A stretch of DNA of 64,000 nucleotides from Chryseobacterium limigenitum (GTDB lineage: Bacteria; Bacteroidota; Bacteroidia; Flavobacteriales; Weeksellaceae). The position numbers and the translations under genes are program-made. The stretch spans positions 62,001 to 126,000 of the forward strand of contig NZ_FPKW01000006.1 of the NCBI RefSeq assembly GCF_900114875.1, written 5' to 3'. Numbering within the stretch: position 1 is the first letter of the stretch; each line of letters starts with the position of its first letter. The notes beneath the pieces are model-generated. The model saw nothing but the letters and a program-made list of their open reading frames with translations, was not told where the DNA came from and searched no databases. Positions 52,581 to 60,131 of the stretch are shown in pieces.

Positions 52581-52970
52581 TTATCTCTGTAAAAGATGAA
52601 AGAAATTACTCAAAACAACGGCAATAATTCCCAAAATAGCAGGTAAAGCCTGAACGAAAAATATTTTCTTTGTTGCTGAAATAGCTCCATAAATTCCGGC
52701 AATAGCCACGCAACTTAGGAAAAATAAAGAAACATTGGTTTGCCATTTCGGATCCTCAATAAAGAAAGACCAGATTAATCCTGCAGCCAGAAAACCATTG
52801 TAAAGCCCCTGATTAGCGGCCAACCCTTTAGTCGGTTTGAACATTTCTGCGGGTAAAGCAGCTTTGAAAACTTCCTTTCCTTTTGTTTCCCACGCAAACA
52901 TTTCCATCCAAAGAATGTAGATGTGTTCTATTGCGACTAAGGCGATCAAAATTTTTGCAACGATGTCCAT
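52581..52970 (-). CDS. DUF1304 membrane protein
   Basis: 129 aa with four predicted membrane segments (about 5-23, 58-72, 78-97, 103-124). The pattern HIYILWMEMFAWET and GLAANQGLYNGFLAAGL identifies DUF1304; function unknown. Diverges from the Crp/Fnr-type regulator gene with a 66-bp shared spacer, so it may be a target of that regulator. Confidence 0.88.
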   Translation of the reverse strand: MDIVAKILIALVAIEHIYILWMEMFAWETKGKEVFKAALPAEMFKPTKGLAANQGLYNGFLAAGLIWSFFIEDPKWQTNVSLFFLSCVAIAGIYGAISATKKIFFVQALPAILGIIAVVLSNFFHLLQR

Positions 52971-53036
52971 GATTTAATGTTTTTTGGAATTGTAAAACTA
53001 AAAAAATAAAGTTAAGTTTGAGTACTAAATTTTACA

Positions 53037-53609
53037 ATGGAAACTTTCAAAGCACATTTAGATAAATTCATTACGATCAATGACGAGGAATTTGCTTCTA
53101 TTTTTTCTTTTTTTCAAATTTTAAAAGTGAAAAAGAAAGAAAATCTAATGCTTGAAGGAGATGTTTGTAAATGTAAGTATTTTGTGTTGGAAGGATGCCT
53201 GAGAAAGTTTTTTGTCAATGAAAAAGGAGTGGAACAAACTACAGAATTTGCCATAGAAAACTGGTGGATGTCCGATACTTTCGCTTTTGAAAAACAAATG
53301 AAAACCAGTTTTAATATTCAGTCTGTGGAAAATTCCAGCATTTTAGCTATCGATTTCCAATCTCAAGAACTTTTGTTTGAAAAACATCCTATTATGGAAA
53401 GGTATTTCAGAATGGTTTACCAAACTGCTTATGCGGCTGCCGAGAAAAGAATCCGCTATATTTATGAGATGACGAAGGAAGAATATTATGTGCATTTCAG
53501 TACGCTGTATCCTTGGTTTATACAGAGAATTCCGCAGTATCTGATTGCTTCTTTTCTAGGTTTCACTCCTGAATATTTAAGTGAAATCAGAGCCAAATTA
53601 CGTTCTTAA
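53037..53609 (+). CDS. Crp/Fnr-family transcription regulator
   Basis: 190 aa. The N-terminal cyclic-nucleotide-binding-like beta barrel (about 20-115, with GCLRKFFVNEKGVEQTTEF) is followed by a long helix and a compact C-terminal HTH (PQYLIASFLGFTPEYLSEIR). There are no Cys ligands for an iron-sulfur cluster, so it is not a true Fnr; the effector is unknown. It probably controls the divergent DUF1304 gene and the DoxX/AhpD-like genes downstream. Confidence 0.88.
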   Translation: METFKAHLDKFITINDEEFASIFSFFQILKVKKKENLMLEGDVCKCKYFVLEGCLRKFFVNEKGVEQTTEFAIENWWMSDTFAFEKQMKTSFNIQSVENSSILAIDFQSQELLFEKHPIMERYFRMVYQTAYAAAEKRIRYIYEMTKEEYYVHFSTLYPWFIQRIPQYLIASFLGFTPEYLSEIRAKLRS

Positions 53610-53641
53610 ACCAGTTTAAGATTTTTACAATCTAGAAGTCG

Positions 53642-53649
53642 CAACTTTG
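53642..53649 (+). promoter_or_regulatory. Near-consensus -7 box for the DoxX unit
   Basis: CAACTTTG differs from TAnnTTTG at one base; 23 nt before the DoxX ATG. Confidence 0.3.
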
Positions 53650-53672
53650 TCCTGTTCATAAAAACAACGACA

Positions 53673-54107
53673 ATGACAGGCAAAAAAGACTTTCAATTTT
53701 CACAACTATTTTTAAGGTTAGCAATCTCAGTAACAATGCTTTCCGCAGTGGCAGACCGATTCGGATTTTGGGGTAAAAACTCAGCTTGGGGAAACTGGGA
53801 GAATTTTGAAAAATATACTCAACAACTGACTTTTTTTCTTCCTGCAAGTTTAAGTGTATTTTCGGCATATTTCGCTACTTTTTTAGAAATTCTATTTCCT
53901 TTCTTATTACTTATTGGATTTAAAACTAAGATTGCAGCATACGGTACAGGTTTTTTACTACTCATTTTCGCTTTATCAATGACGATGGCTTTAGGAATTA
54001 AAGCTCCTTTGGATTATTCTGTCTGGGTAGGAAGTGCGGGTGCGTTTTTATTGGCAAGTCAACATCAGTTTTCATTAAGTATCGACGAATTAATCAAGAA
54101 AAATTAA
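53673..54107 (+). CDS. DoxX-family membrane protein
   Basis: 144 aa, four predicted membrane segments. FSQLFLRLAISVTMLSAVADR at the N-terminus and the FLEILFPFLLLIGFKTKIAAYG segment identify the DoxX family, often tied to redox or thiol stress. It is 64 bp after the regulator gene and 20 bp before the AhpD-like gene, so the three form a likely stress-response unit. Confidence 0.85.
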   Translation: MTGKKDFQFSQLFLRLAISVTMLSAVADRFGFWGKNSAWGNWENFEKYTQQLTFFLPASLSVFSAYFATFLEILFPFLLLIGFKTKIAAYGTGFLLLIFALSMTMALGIKAPLDYSVWVGSAGAFLLASQHQFSLSIDELIKKN

Positions 54108-54126
54108 TCAAATACATATACATAAC

Positions 54127-54570
54127 ATGAGCGCAAGAGTAAACATCGCGACAGCAGAATCAGCAGCTTACAAAGCAATGATGGGATTAGAAGGATATCT
54201 TCAGACGATTTCTTTAAACCATATTCAGAAAGAATTAATTAAAATCAGAGCTTCACAAATCAACGGATGTGCTTTCTGCTTGGATATGCACACCAAAGAT
54301 GCCATCAAATATGGTGAAACTCCACAAAGGATCTATCTTCTAAATGCCTGGAGAGAAGCATTGGAGCTTTACACAGAAGAAGAGCAGGTTTTGTTGGCAA
54401 TGACAGAAGAAATCACTTTGATCAGCCAGAAAGGGTTAACGGAAGAAACGTATTACAAAGCAAACCAATTGTTTGACGAAAAACAAATCGCACAGATCAT
54501 CATGGCGATTGTTACCATCAACGGCTGGAACAGAATTGCAATAAGTACCCACATGCCAATTGGAAAATAA
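54127..54570 (+). CDS. Carboxymuconolactone decarboxylase-family (AhpD-like) protein
   Basis: 147 aa, soluble. The AhpD-type site CAFCLDMH (C48, C51, H55) is complete, with an upstream Glu in QKELIKIRASQ. Such proteins act as thiol peroxidase partners rather than decarboxylases. Follows DoxX by 20 bp and ends at a strong terminator. Confidence 0.9.
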   Translation: MSARVNIATAESAAYKAMMGLEGYLQTISLNHIQKELIKIRASQINGCAFCLDMHTKDAIKYGETPQRIYLLNAWREALELYTEEEQVLLAMTEEITLISQKGLTEETYYKANQLFDEKQIAQIIMAIVTINGWNRIAISTHMPIGK

Positions 54571-54593
54571 ATTTTCAATAATTGGTATTCACC

Positions 54594-54627
54594 AAAAAGC
54601 GCTTCCCAATGTTGAGAAGCGCTTTTT
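54594..54627 (+). terminator. Terminator of the DoxX/AhpD-like unit
   Basis: The perfect 12-bp stem AAAAAGCGCTTC/GAAGCGCTTTTT with a 10-nt loop; 24 nt after the stop. Confidence 0.92.
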
Positions 54628-54639
54628 CCTTATGATGAA

Positions 54640-54674
54640 GTCATTGCGAGGAGCGAAGCGACGAAGCAATCTTC
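54640..54674 (+). repeat. Dispersed repeat R1, copy 3
   Basis: Same unit as 6014-6047 and 30063-30096; here a short GAAG/CTTC extends the terminal pairing. Confidence 0.85.
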
Positions 54675-54762
54675 AGTACATTAACATATAAGTTAACCAC
54701 ACACTTTGTCATCGTGAAAGGATCTAAATGGTTTAAAGCATGAGTTTTATTAAAAAATATAG

Positions 54763-54817
54763 AGATTGCTTTATTTCGACAGGCTCAGCATAAACTTGCT
54801 TCGCTCCTTGGAATGAC
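54763..54817. repeat. Composite repeat: R2 nested inside R1 (inverted)
   Basis: AGATTGCTT on the left and GCTTCGCTCCTTGGAATGAC on the right are the complement of R1, interrupted by the 23-bp R2 (54775-54797) identical to 40427-40449. It ends 8 bp from the aldo/keto reductase stop. Confidence 0.8.
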
Positions 54818-54825
54818 TGTATGTA

Positions 54826-55809
54826 TTAAAGTTTATCCAATTCAGCATTGATAAAACTCAATTCTTCATGAGAAAGATCGAAAGACATTGCTTTTGCATT
54901 TTCAATAGCCTGTTGAGCATTTCTGGCTCCTGCCAAAACGACTGTGATTGCGGGTTGTAAAGTCGTCCAACGTAATACTAATTGTGAAAGGGTAGCACCT
55001 TTTTCCTGAGCGATCGGTTCAATTTTTTCTAAGAAATTTTTTACTTTATTAAGATCAAACTGAGAAAAATATCCATTTCTGTGGTCGTTTTCTTTTAATT
55101 TATCTTCTTTGAAGTATTTTCCTGTTAAAAGGCCTCTTTCCATCGGGCTGTACACAATAATTCCTGAATTATTTTCCAAAGAATATGGAACCAAATCTTT
55201 TTCAATCGCTCGGTTCAGCATGCTGTAAGAAACCTGATTGCTGGCTAAATTCAGCGTTCTGTTGGCTTCCTGCATCTGTTCAATACTATAATTACTTACT
55301 CCGGCTGAAAGAATTTTTCCTTGTTGGATCAATAATTCCATAGCTTCCATGGTTTCACAGATACACGTTGTACTGTCCGGCCAGTGAAGCTGTAGAAGAT
55401 CGATGTAATCTGTTCCCAGTCTTTTCAGACTTTCTTCAACCTCCTTAATAATATTCTCTTTTGAAGCTAATTTGTACACAGGAAGCGTTTTTCCGTCATC
55501 ATTCGCATCAAAGAAGAATTCTCCTTTTCCATTGTTGCTTCCGTCCCAAACCAATCCGAATTTGGTCAATAACTGAATCTTTGAACGGTCTTTTCCTTTA
55601 ATGGCTTCTCCGATCATTTCTTCACTCAGTCCAAATCCGTAGAAAGGTGCGGTATCAATGGACGTTACACCATGATCCAAAGAGGCGTGAATTGAATTTA
55701 TAGAGTCTTTTTTCTCATTTCCGCCCCACATATTTCCACCGATTGCGAATGCTCCATGTGTGATGACGGACAATTCGAGATCTGTGTTTCCTAATTTTCT
55801 ATATTCCAT
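54826..55809 (-). CDS. Aldo/keto reductase
   Basis: 327 aa NADPH-dependent carbonyl reductase, cytoplasm. Catalytic tetrad D52, Y57 (DTAPFYG), K83 (LLTKFG) and H142 (LLQLHWPD). The (beta/alpha)8 barrel is complete with the C-terminal VVLAGARNAQQ nucleotide-binding motif. Substrate unknown; the surrounding quinone and DJ-1 genes suggest aldehyde or electrophile clearance. The gap to the next gene holds the 55837-56021 element. Confidence 0.92.
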   Translation of the reverse strand: MEYRKLGNTDLELSVITHGAFAIGGNMWGGNEKKDSINSIHASLDHGVTSIDTAPFYGFGLSEEMIGEAIKGKDRSKIQLLTKFGLVWDGSNNGKGEFFFDANDDGKTLPVYKLASKENIIKEVEESLKRLGTDYIDLLQLHWPDSTTCICETMEAMELLIQQGKILSAGVSNYSIEQMQEANRTLNLASNQVSYSMLNRAIEKDLVPYSLENNSGIIVYSPMERGLLTGKYFKEDKLKENDHRNGYFSQFDLNKVKNFLEKIEPIAQEKGATLSQLVLRWTTLQPAITVVLAGARNAQQAIENAKAMSFDLSHEELSFINAELDKL

Positions 55810-55836
55810 TTTTTTTGTCTTGATTTCTAATTTGAT

Positions 55837-56021
55837 TTAACCACAAAAGGCACAAAAGTTTTATTGAAACACTTTAGTTTTAAAGTTTAATGTATTGAAA
55901 ACAGTAAGATCACATAAGCCGAAAATCTAATATTTTCATAAACTTAAGTGTTCTTTTCAACAAAATAATTTTAGCTTAAAATAACTTAAGTGTAAAAGTC
56001 TTTTGTGACTTTTGTGGTTAA
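55837..56021. mobile_element. 185-bp ORF-less element with the GxxExxY-type terminal repeats
   Basis: The left end TTAACCACAAAAGGCACAAA and right end (56000-56021) CTTTTGTGACTTTTGTGGTT are near-perfect complements and match the ends of 38632-39123. The interior is AT-rich with a direct repeat of AACTTAAGTGT. No coding content; it looks like a miniature version of the same element. Confidence 0.7.
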
Positions 56022-56033
56022 AATATTTAATAA

Positions 56034-56783
56034 TTACTTATTTAATTCCTTTAAAATAGCTTCGCCAACACTTTTTGCAGATTGAGGGTTTTGTCCTGTG
56101 ATTACTCTCTGATCTGTCACCACATGATTTTGCCAAAGACCTGATTTTTCAAATATTGCGCCTCTTTCTTTTAATTTATCTTCTAAAAGGAAAGGAACAA
56201 CGTTGGTTAATTTCACTTCAGCTTCTTCTTCATTGGTAAAAGCATTGATTTTTTTACCGTCAACTAAATATCTGCCATCGTTCAATTTAATATTCACCAA
56301 ACCTGACGGACCGTGGCAAACTGCGGCTACAATTCCTCCGTTTTCGTAAATTTTTGAAGCAATGTTGGCTAATTCTGTATTGTCTGCAAAATCCCACATC
56401 GCGCCATGACCTCCTGCATAAAATATGGTTGAATAATCAGCAGGATTTACTTGTGTTGGCGTTAAAGAATGATCAATTTTACTTTTGTCTTTGCTTTCCC
56501 AAAACTCTTTGTTTACGGGATCTTTTAGATCAAATCCGTCAACGGGAGGAGTTCCGCCTTTTGGACTTACAAAATCGATTTCGTAACCTGCTTTGTGTAA
56601 AACTTCCCAAGGATGCGAAACTTCACCAAGATAATATCCTGTATTTTCGCCTGTATCGCCTTTTTTGTCATGACTGGTAACGACAAATAAAATTTTCTTT
56701 TTCATATTTTTTGATTTCTTGGTTTGAGCCTGAACAAATCCTATCGTTAAAATGGCAAGAACTAAAAACGCTAATTTTTTCAT
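56034..56783 (-). CDS. Exported DJ-1/PfpI-family (Hsp31-like) protein
   Basis: 249 aa. Signal peptide 1-20 (cleavage near VQAQ), then the DJ-1 fold. The nucleophile is C156 in AVCHGPSG with H157 beside it; E54 (YYLGEVSHPW) is the usual conserved Glu. Such proteins act as chaperones or methylglyoxal hydrolases. The signal peptide is unusual because most relatives are cytoplasmic; an internal Met27 (MKKKILFVVTS) could give a cytoplasmic form. Confidence 0.88.
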   Translation of the reverse strand: MKKLAFLVLAILTIGFVQAQTKKSKNMKKKILFVVTSHDKKGDTGENTGYYLGEVSHPWEVLHKAGYEIDFVSPKGGTPPVDGFDLKDPVNKEFWESKDKSKIDHSLTPTQVNPADYSTIFYAGGHGAMWDFADNTELANIASKIYENGGIVAAVCHGPSGLVNIKLNDGRYLVDGKKINAFTNEEEAEVKLTNVVPFLLEDKLKERGAIFEKSGLWQNHVVTDQRVITGQNPQSAKSVGEAILKELNK

Positions 56784-56812
56784 GATTTAGATGAATTGTA
56801 TTGGGTTATTTT

Positions 56813-56943
56813 TTAACCACAAAAGAATCAAAAGATTTCAATACGTTATAAGACTTTCAAAAGTGTGCAAAATTGAAACGCTACATTTTGTCTGCTCTTG
56901 TAATTCTTTTTTCAATCATTTCTTTTGTCGCTTTTGCGGTTAA
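56813..56943. mobile_element. 131-bp ORF-less element with related terminal repeats
   Basis: The left end TTAACCACAAAAGAATCAAA and right end TCTTTTGTCGCTTTTGCGGT (56921-56940) pair with a few mismatches and follow the same TTAACCnCAAAAG pattern as 55837-56021 and 38632-39123. No ORF. Confidence 0.6.
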
Positions 56944-56967
56944 AAAAATCTCGTTTTTTATTAAATT

Positions 56968-57255
56968 TTAAATAATATTAGTTAAATAAATCTGAGGTTC
57001 TTCTTGTAATTTTTCATCAACCAAAGCTCCAAAAGCCTGAATATACGCTTGTTGATTATGTTGAGTTAAGCCCTCCTGATCTTTCCAAATCTCATAGAAA
57101 ATGAATTGGTTTTTATCTTCAATTCCTTGATGTAATGTATACAATTCGTTGGCTTTTTCTTTTCTGGTTTCTGCGACCATATTTTGAAGAACTTCCAACA
57201 CTTCTGTTCTGTGTTCTTCTTTTGCTTTAATAATTGCAGTGAGATAAATTTTCAT
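56968..57255 (-). CDS. Antibiotic biosynthesis monooxygenase-type protein (YgiN-like)
   Basis: 95 aa dimeric ferredoxin-like fold. YLTAIIKAKEEHRTEVLEVL and FIFYEIWKDQEGLTQHNQ are typical of the ABM family; E. coli YgiN is a quinol monooxygenase. Its stop-start overlap (1 bp) with the MdaB-like gene mirrors the E. coli mdaB-ygiN pair, so a quinone/quinol redox role is likely. Confidence 0.87.
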   Translation of the reverse strand: MKIYLTAIIKAKEEHRTEVLEVLQNMVAETRKEKANELYTLHQGIEDKNQFIFYEIWKDQEGLTQHNQQAYIQAFGALVDEKLQEEPQIYLTNII

Positions 57256-57869
57256 TAGGCTAATTGTGGTTTTAATTCTTGTTCAAAAATGTTGGTAAGA
57301 TGTTCTTTGTAAACTTTCATGTCACGTTCGATATTTGCATTTTTTTCGACATCGTGGAAGTGAAAACTTTCCATTTTTTCAAGAGAAACAAAGGCGTTCA
57401 TTCTATGGAATCCAAATAATGGCCCATTATCTACACTTGTTTCATTGAAAAATTCTCCCGGAAGCGTAAAAGCAGTTTCCGGTGCATTCCAGCTTGTGGT
57501 TACCATGTATTTTCTGCCACCCAACATTCCTCCGGTTCCGTAATTGATCTGTGGATTGTCTGAAGTTCTACCGTCACTCATATAAATTCCTTTAGCATGA
57601 CCTGCCGTGAAAACTTCGTCGATATATTTTTTCAAACCATTTGGTAATTGGAACCACCAGATTGGGGTATGATAGATAATGACATCTGCCCAAACGAATT
57701 TCTGAACTTCCTCGTCTTTATTGTAACCTTCGTCAACTGTTGTGACTTTTACCTCTACATTTTCAAATTTTTGTAGAACTTCCAGTGTGCTGTCTGCAAT
57801 CGTTTTATTATATTTTCCTCCTGAATGTCCGAAGTTTTGTCCACCGTTGATGATTAATACTTTTTTCAT
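57255..57869 (-). CDS. mdaB: NADPH quinone reductase (MdaB-like)
   Basis: 204 aa flavodoxin-fold FAD enzyme reducing quinones by two electrons in the cytoplasm. LIINGGQNFGHSGGKYN and the DVIIYHTPIWWFQLPNGLKKYIDEVF region (shown here as HTPIWWFQLPNGLKKYID) are characteristic of MdaB. First gene of a two-gene operon with the YgiN-like gene. The promoter and a nearby dyad may be under the LysR regulator encoded 1.2 kb away. Confidence 0.92.
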   Translation of the reverse strand: MKKVLIINGGQNFGHSGGKYNKTIADSTLEVLQKFENVEVKVTTVDEGYNKDEEVQKFVWADVIIYHTPIWWFQLPNGLKKYIDEVFTAGHAKGIYMSDGRTSDNPQINYGTGGMLGGRKYMVTTSWNAPETAFTLPGEFFNETSVDNGPLFGFHRMNAFVSLEKMESFHFHDVEKNANIERDMKVYKEHLTNIFEQELKPQLA

Positions 57870-57898
57870 TGTTGTATGATTGTTTAAATTTTACTCTG

Positions 57899-57906
57899 CA
57901 AAGTTA
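57899..57906 (-). promoter_or_regulatory. -7 promoter box for mdaB
   Basis: Minus-strand TAACTTTG fits TAnnTTTG, 30 nt upstream of the mdaB ATG. Confidence 0.5.
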
Positions 57907-57931
57907 GTTTGGGATTTTGTATAATAAAAAT

Positions 57932-57946
57932 AGTATAAATTATAGT
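57932..57946. promoter_or_regulatory. Possible LysR-type operator dyad
   Basis: AGTATAAATTATAGT is an imperfect dyad about 40-53 nt upstream of the predicted mdaB start, and ATAGTA is repeated directly around it. The position and shape suit a LysR-type site but the match is loose. Confidence 0.3.
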
Positions 57947-57971
57947 AAAGTATCAGAATTATGATGATTAT

Positions 57972-58060
57972 GTGAATTGTGAATTTTGCTTCGGGAGTGA
58001 ATAGTCAATTCTCAGGCCTATAATTCATAATTCACTTGCGAAGCAAAATTTACAATTCAC
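57972..58060. repeat. 89-bp palindromic repeat left of the phosphoesterase gene
   Basis: Arms GTGAATTGTGAATTTTGCTT (from 57972) and AAGCAAAATTTACAATTCAC (to 58060) pair over 22 bp with one mismatch. The interior pairs further. A diverged copy lies at 58937-59017, so the two bracket the phosphoesterase gene. Confidence 0.75.
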
Positions 58061-58114
58061 GTTTTATGTTTAAATATCATATTGATTTTAAATCTGATTC
58101 TAAAACTTCTCACG

Positions 58115-58122
58115 TAATTTTG
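58115..58122 (+). promoter_or_regulatory. -7 promoter box for the phosphoesterase gene
   Basis: TAATTTTG fits TAnnTTTG, with an imperfect -33 TCTG 18 nt upstream; 24 nt before the ATG. Confidence 0.45.
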
Positions 58123-58146
58123 TTTGAATAATTTGAATAAAATAGA

Positions 58147-58887
58147 ATGCAGATAGCAATTTTTAGCGATGTACATGGAAATCTTCCCGCACTGGGAGTC
58201 GTGTTAAATGATATTGAAGAAAGAGGAATTCATCAGAAATTCTGTCTAGGAGATCTGGTTGATTTTGCACCGTGGGGAAATGAAGTGATTGAAAAGATCA
58301 GGAACTTGAATATTCCTTGTTTGATGGGAAATCATGATGAAAGAATTGCTTTTGATATTCCGGTAGTTCCTTTGCTTAAGCATTCTCAAGAAGAAACTGC
58401 CGCAAGGTTTTTAGCTATTGATCATTCTAAAGAACATATCACAAAAGAAAATAAAAAATATTTGTCGGAATTACCTTTTCATTTAAAATTAAGCTATAAA
58501 ATTGGAAGAAAACATTGGAATATTCAGTTGGTGCATTCAACTTTAGAAAGCAATGATACGTATTTGTATGGATCTGAGAATGATGAGGTTTTTACGGATT
58601 TATTATATGATTCTCAGTCAGATGTCGTCATTATGGGACATACGCATTTATCTTTTAAAAAATATTTTGATGGTAAATGGGCGGTTAATGCAGGCTCCGT
58701 TGGTCGATCAAAAGAAGAAAACCAATTGGCGTCTTATGTGATTTTAACATTGGATGAAGAAAGTATTACTCCTGAAATTATTCAGTTGGAATATCCGCTT
58801 GAAGATGTTGCCAAAAAAATTGAAGAAAGCGAAATCCCCAATTATTATGCTTCATTTTTAAGAAATGAAAAACTATCAGTATTCTGA
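58147..58887 (+). CDS. Calcineurin-like metallophosphoesterase (YfcE-type)
   Basis: 246 aa, soluble. Metal-site motifs in order: FSDVHGN (D8, H10), GDLVDF (D36), MGNHDE (N62, H63), VHSTLES and MGHTHLSF. The family hydrolyses phosphomono- or diesters with two metal ions; substrate unknown. It stands alone between two copies of a palindromic repeat. Confidence 0.9.
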   Translation: MQIAIFSDVHGNLPALGVVLNDIEERGIHQKFCLGDLVDFAPWGNEVIEKIRNLNIPCLMGNHDERIAFDIPVVPLLKHSQEETAARFLAIDHSKEHITKENKKYLSELPFHLKLSYKIGRKHWNIQLVHSTLESNDTYLYGSENDEVFTDLLYDSQSDVVIMGHTHLSFKKYFDGKWAVNAGSVGRSKEENQLASYVILTLDEESITPEIIQLEYPLEDVAKKIEESEIPNYYASFLRNEKLSVF

Positions 58888-58936
58888 TTATTTTGTAACT
58901 TTGTATCACAGAAGTGATGATTGAGTTGTATTAGTT

Positions 58937-59017
58937 GTTAATTGTGAATCTGCTTTGCAGTGAAAAGTCAATTTTTAGACTGTATAAATTCACAAGAGAA
59001 ACAAATTGACAATTCAC
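58937..59017. repeat. Diverged palindromic repeat right of the phosphoesterase gene
   Basis: TTAATTGTGAATC at the left and ACAATTCAC at the right, with AGTGAAAAGTCAATT inside, match 57972-58060 in the same order and orientation. It lies in the LysR upstream region. Confidence 0.55.
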
Positions 59018-59037
59018 TATTGACAAAAGTTAGAATT

Positions 59038-59979
59038 ATGGTAAATTTAGAATGGTACAGAACGTTTAAAGCAATCTACAAAACCGGAACATTAACGGGA
59101 GCGGCAGAAGCTTTATTTATATCACAGCCAGGAGTGAGTTTACATTTAAGCTCTTTGGAAGCTTATGTTGGGTATAAATTATTCGACAGAACGGGACGGA
59201 AAATGCATCCCACGGAAAGAGGAAAAGTACTATTTAATGCAGTTTCCGAACCATTGACAAAACTTGAAGATGTAGAGAAAAATTTCCAAAAATCTACCGA
59301 AAAAACAACTCCGACGATAAGCGTAGGCATGTGTTTTGAAACTTTTCAGACTACTTTGGAGCAGTATGTTTCTACGTTGCCTTTTAACTTAATTATCAGC
59401 TTTGGAGAATATCCCGAAATGCTGGATCAGTTGGATAAAGGGATTTTAGACCTGATTATTACGCCTAAAAAAGGAGTTTCTCCTAACATTCTGCATGAAG
59501 CTTTTTCGTCCGAACAGATTATTTTGGTTGGAGGAAAAGATGTAGACACAGAAGCTTTCAAAAAAGTACTGAAAACCAAAGATAAAGAGCAAATTGAAAA
59601 TTGGCTGAAACAGGAAAAATGGTACGGAACAACCGGAGATATGGAGCATCTTTTCCAATTCTGGACTTTAAATTTTGGACATAAACCAGATTTCAGAGCA
59701 AATTATATCGTTCCTAATTTAAATTCAATCATTCGTTGTTTAAAAGGAGGAACGGGATTGGCGGTAGTTCCCGATTTTTTATGTAAAAAAGAAATAGACA
59801 ACGGGGAAGTAAAACTGATTTGGGAAGGAGAGAAAAAGCTGGAAAATACGCTGTATTTTGGTTGTAGGAAAAATACCAGTTATCAATTAGAAATTGAACA
59901 TATCAAAGGATTGTTCAGACAAGTAATGAGTAAAGATATTTTTACGGCAGATTCCCAAATTTCCATGATTTTGGAATAG
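59038..59979 (+). CDS. LysR-family transcription regulator
   Basis: 313 aa from the ATG 59038. An upstream in-frame start at 58960 would translate through the repeat and is rejected. The HTH is in FKAIYKTGTLTGAAEALFIS and QPGVSLHLSSLEAY (about 8-45), and the rest is a periplasmic-binding-like effector domain. It probably controls nearby redox genes, with the mdaB-ygiN operon the best candidate; effector unknown. Confidence 0.9.
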   Translation: MVNLEWYRTFKAIYKTGTLTGAAEALFISQPGVSLHLSSLEAYVGYKLFDRTGRKMHPTERGKVLFNAVSEPLTKLEDVEKNFQKSTEKTTPTISVGMCFETFQTTLEQYVSTLPFNLIISFGEYPEMLDQLDKGILDLIITPKKGVSPNILHEAFSSEQIILVGGKDVDTEAFKKVLKTKDKEQIENWLKQEKWYGTTGDMEHLFQFWTLNFGHKPDFRANYIVPNLNSIIRCLKGGTGLAVVPDFLCKKEIDNGEVKLIWEGEKKLENTLYFGCRKNTSYQLEIEHIKGLFRQVMSKDIFTADSQISMILE

Positions 59980-60078
59980 TCTTCTGAAGTAGCAATTTTT
60001 ATTGGATGTGACATTGGATGAAATTTTTACAGAAGTAAAGAATTAGAAACCATATTTTGGGAATTAATATGTAAAGAA

Positions 60079-60101
60079 ACCCCGCACACGAAGTACGGGG
60101 T
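60079..60101 (-). terminator. Terminator of the T9SS protein gene
   Basis: The 6-bp GC stem ACCCCG/CGGGGT with extra inner pairs, then TTTCTTTA on the minus strand; 31 nt beyond the stop at 60132. Confidence 0.7.
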
Positions 60102-60131
60102 CTATTGTAAACAAATTATTTCTAGTATAAA

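Noticed and set aside
6014..54817. CRISPR array made of the R1/R2 repeats
   Set aside because: Copies are tens of kilobases apart, lack spacers of regular length, and no cas genes are present.
58960..59037. Extended N-terminus of the LysR protein
   Set aside because: This stretch is mostly the palindromic repeat; LysR proteins begin at the HTH, matching the ATG at 59038.
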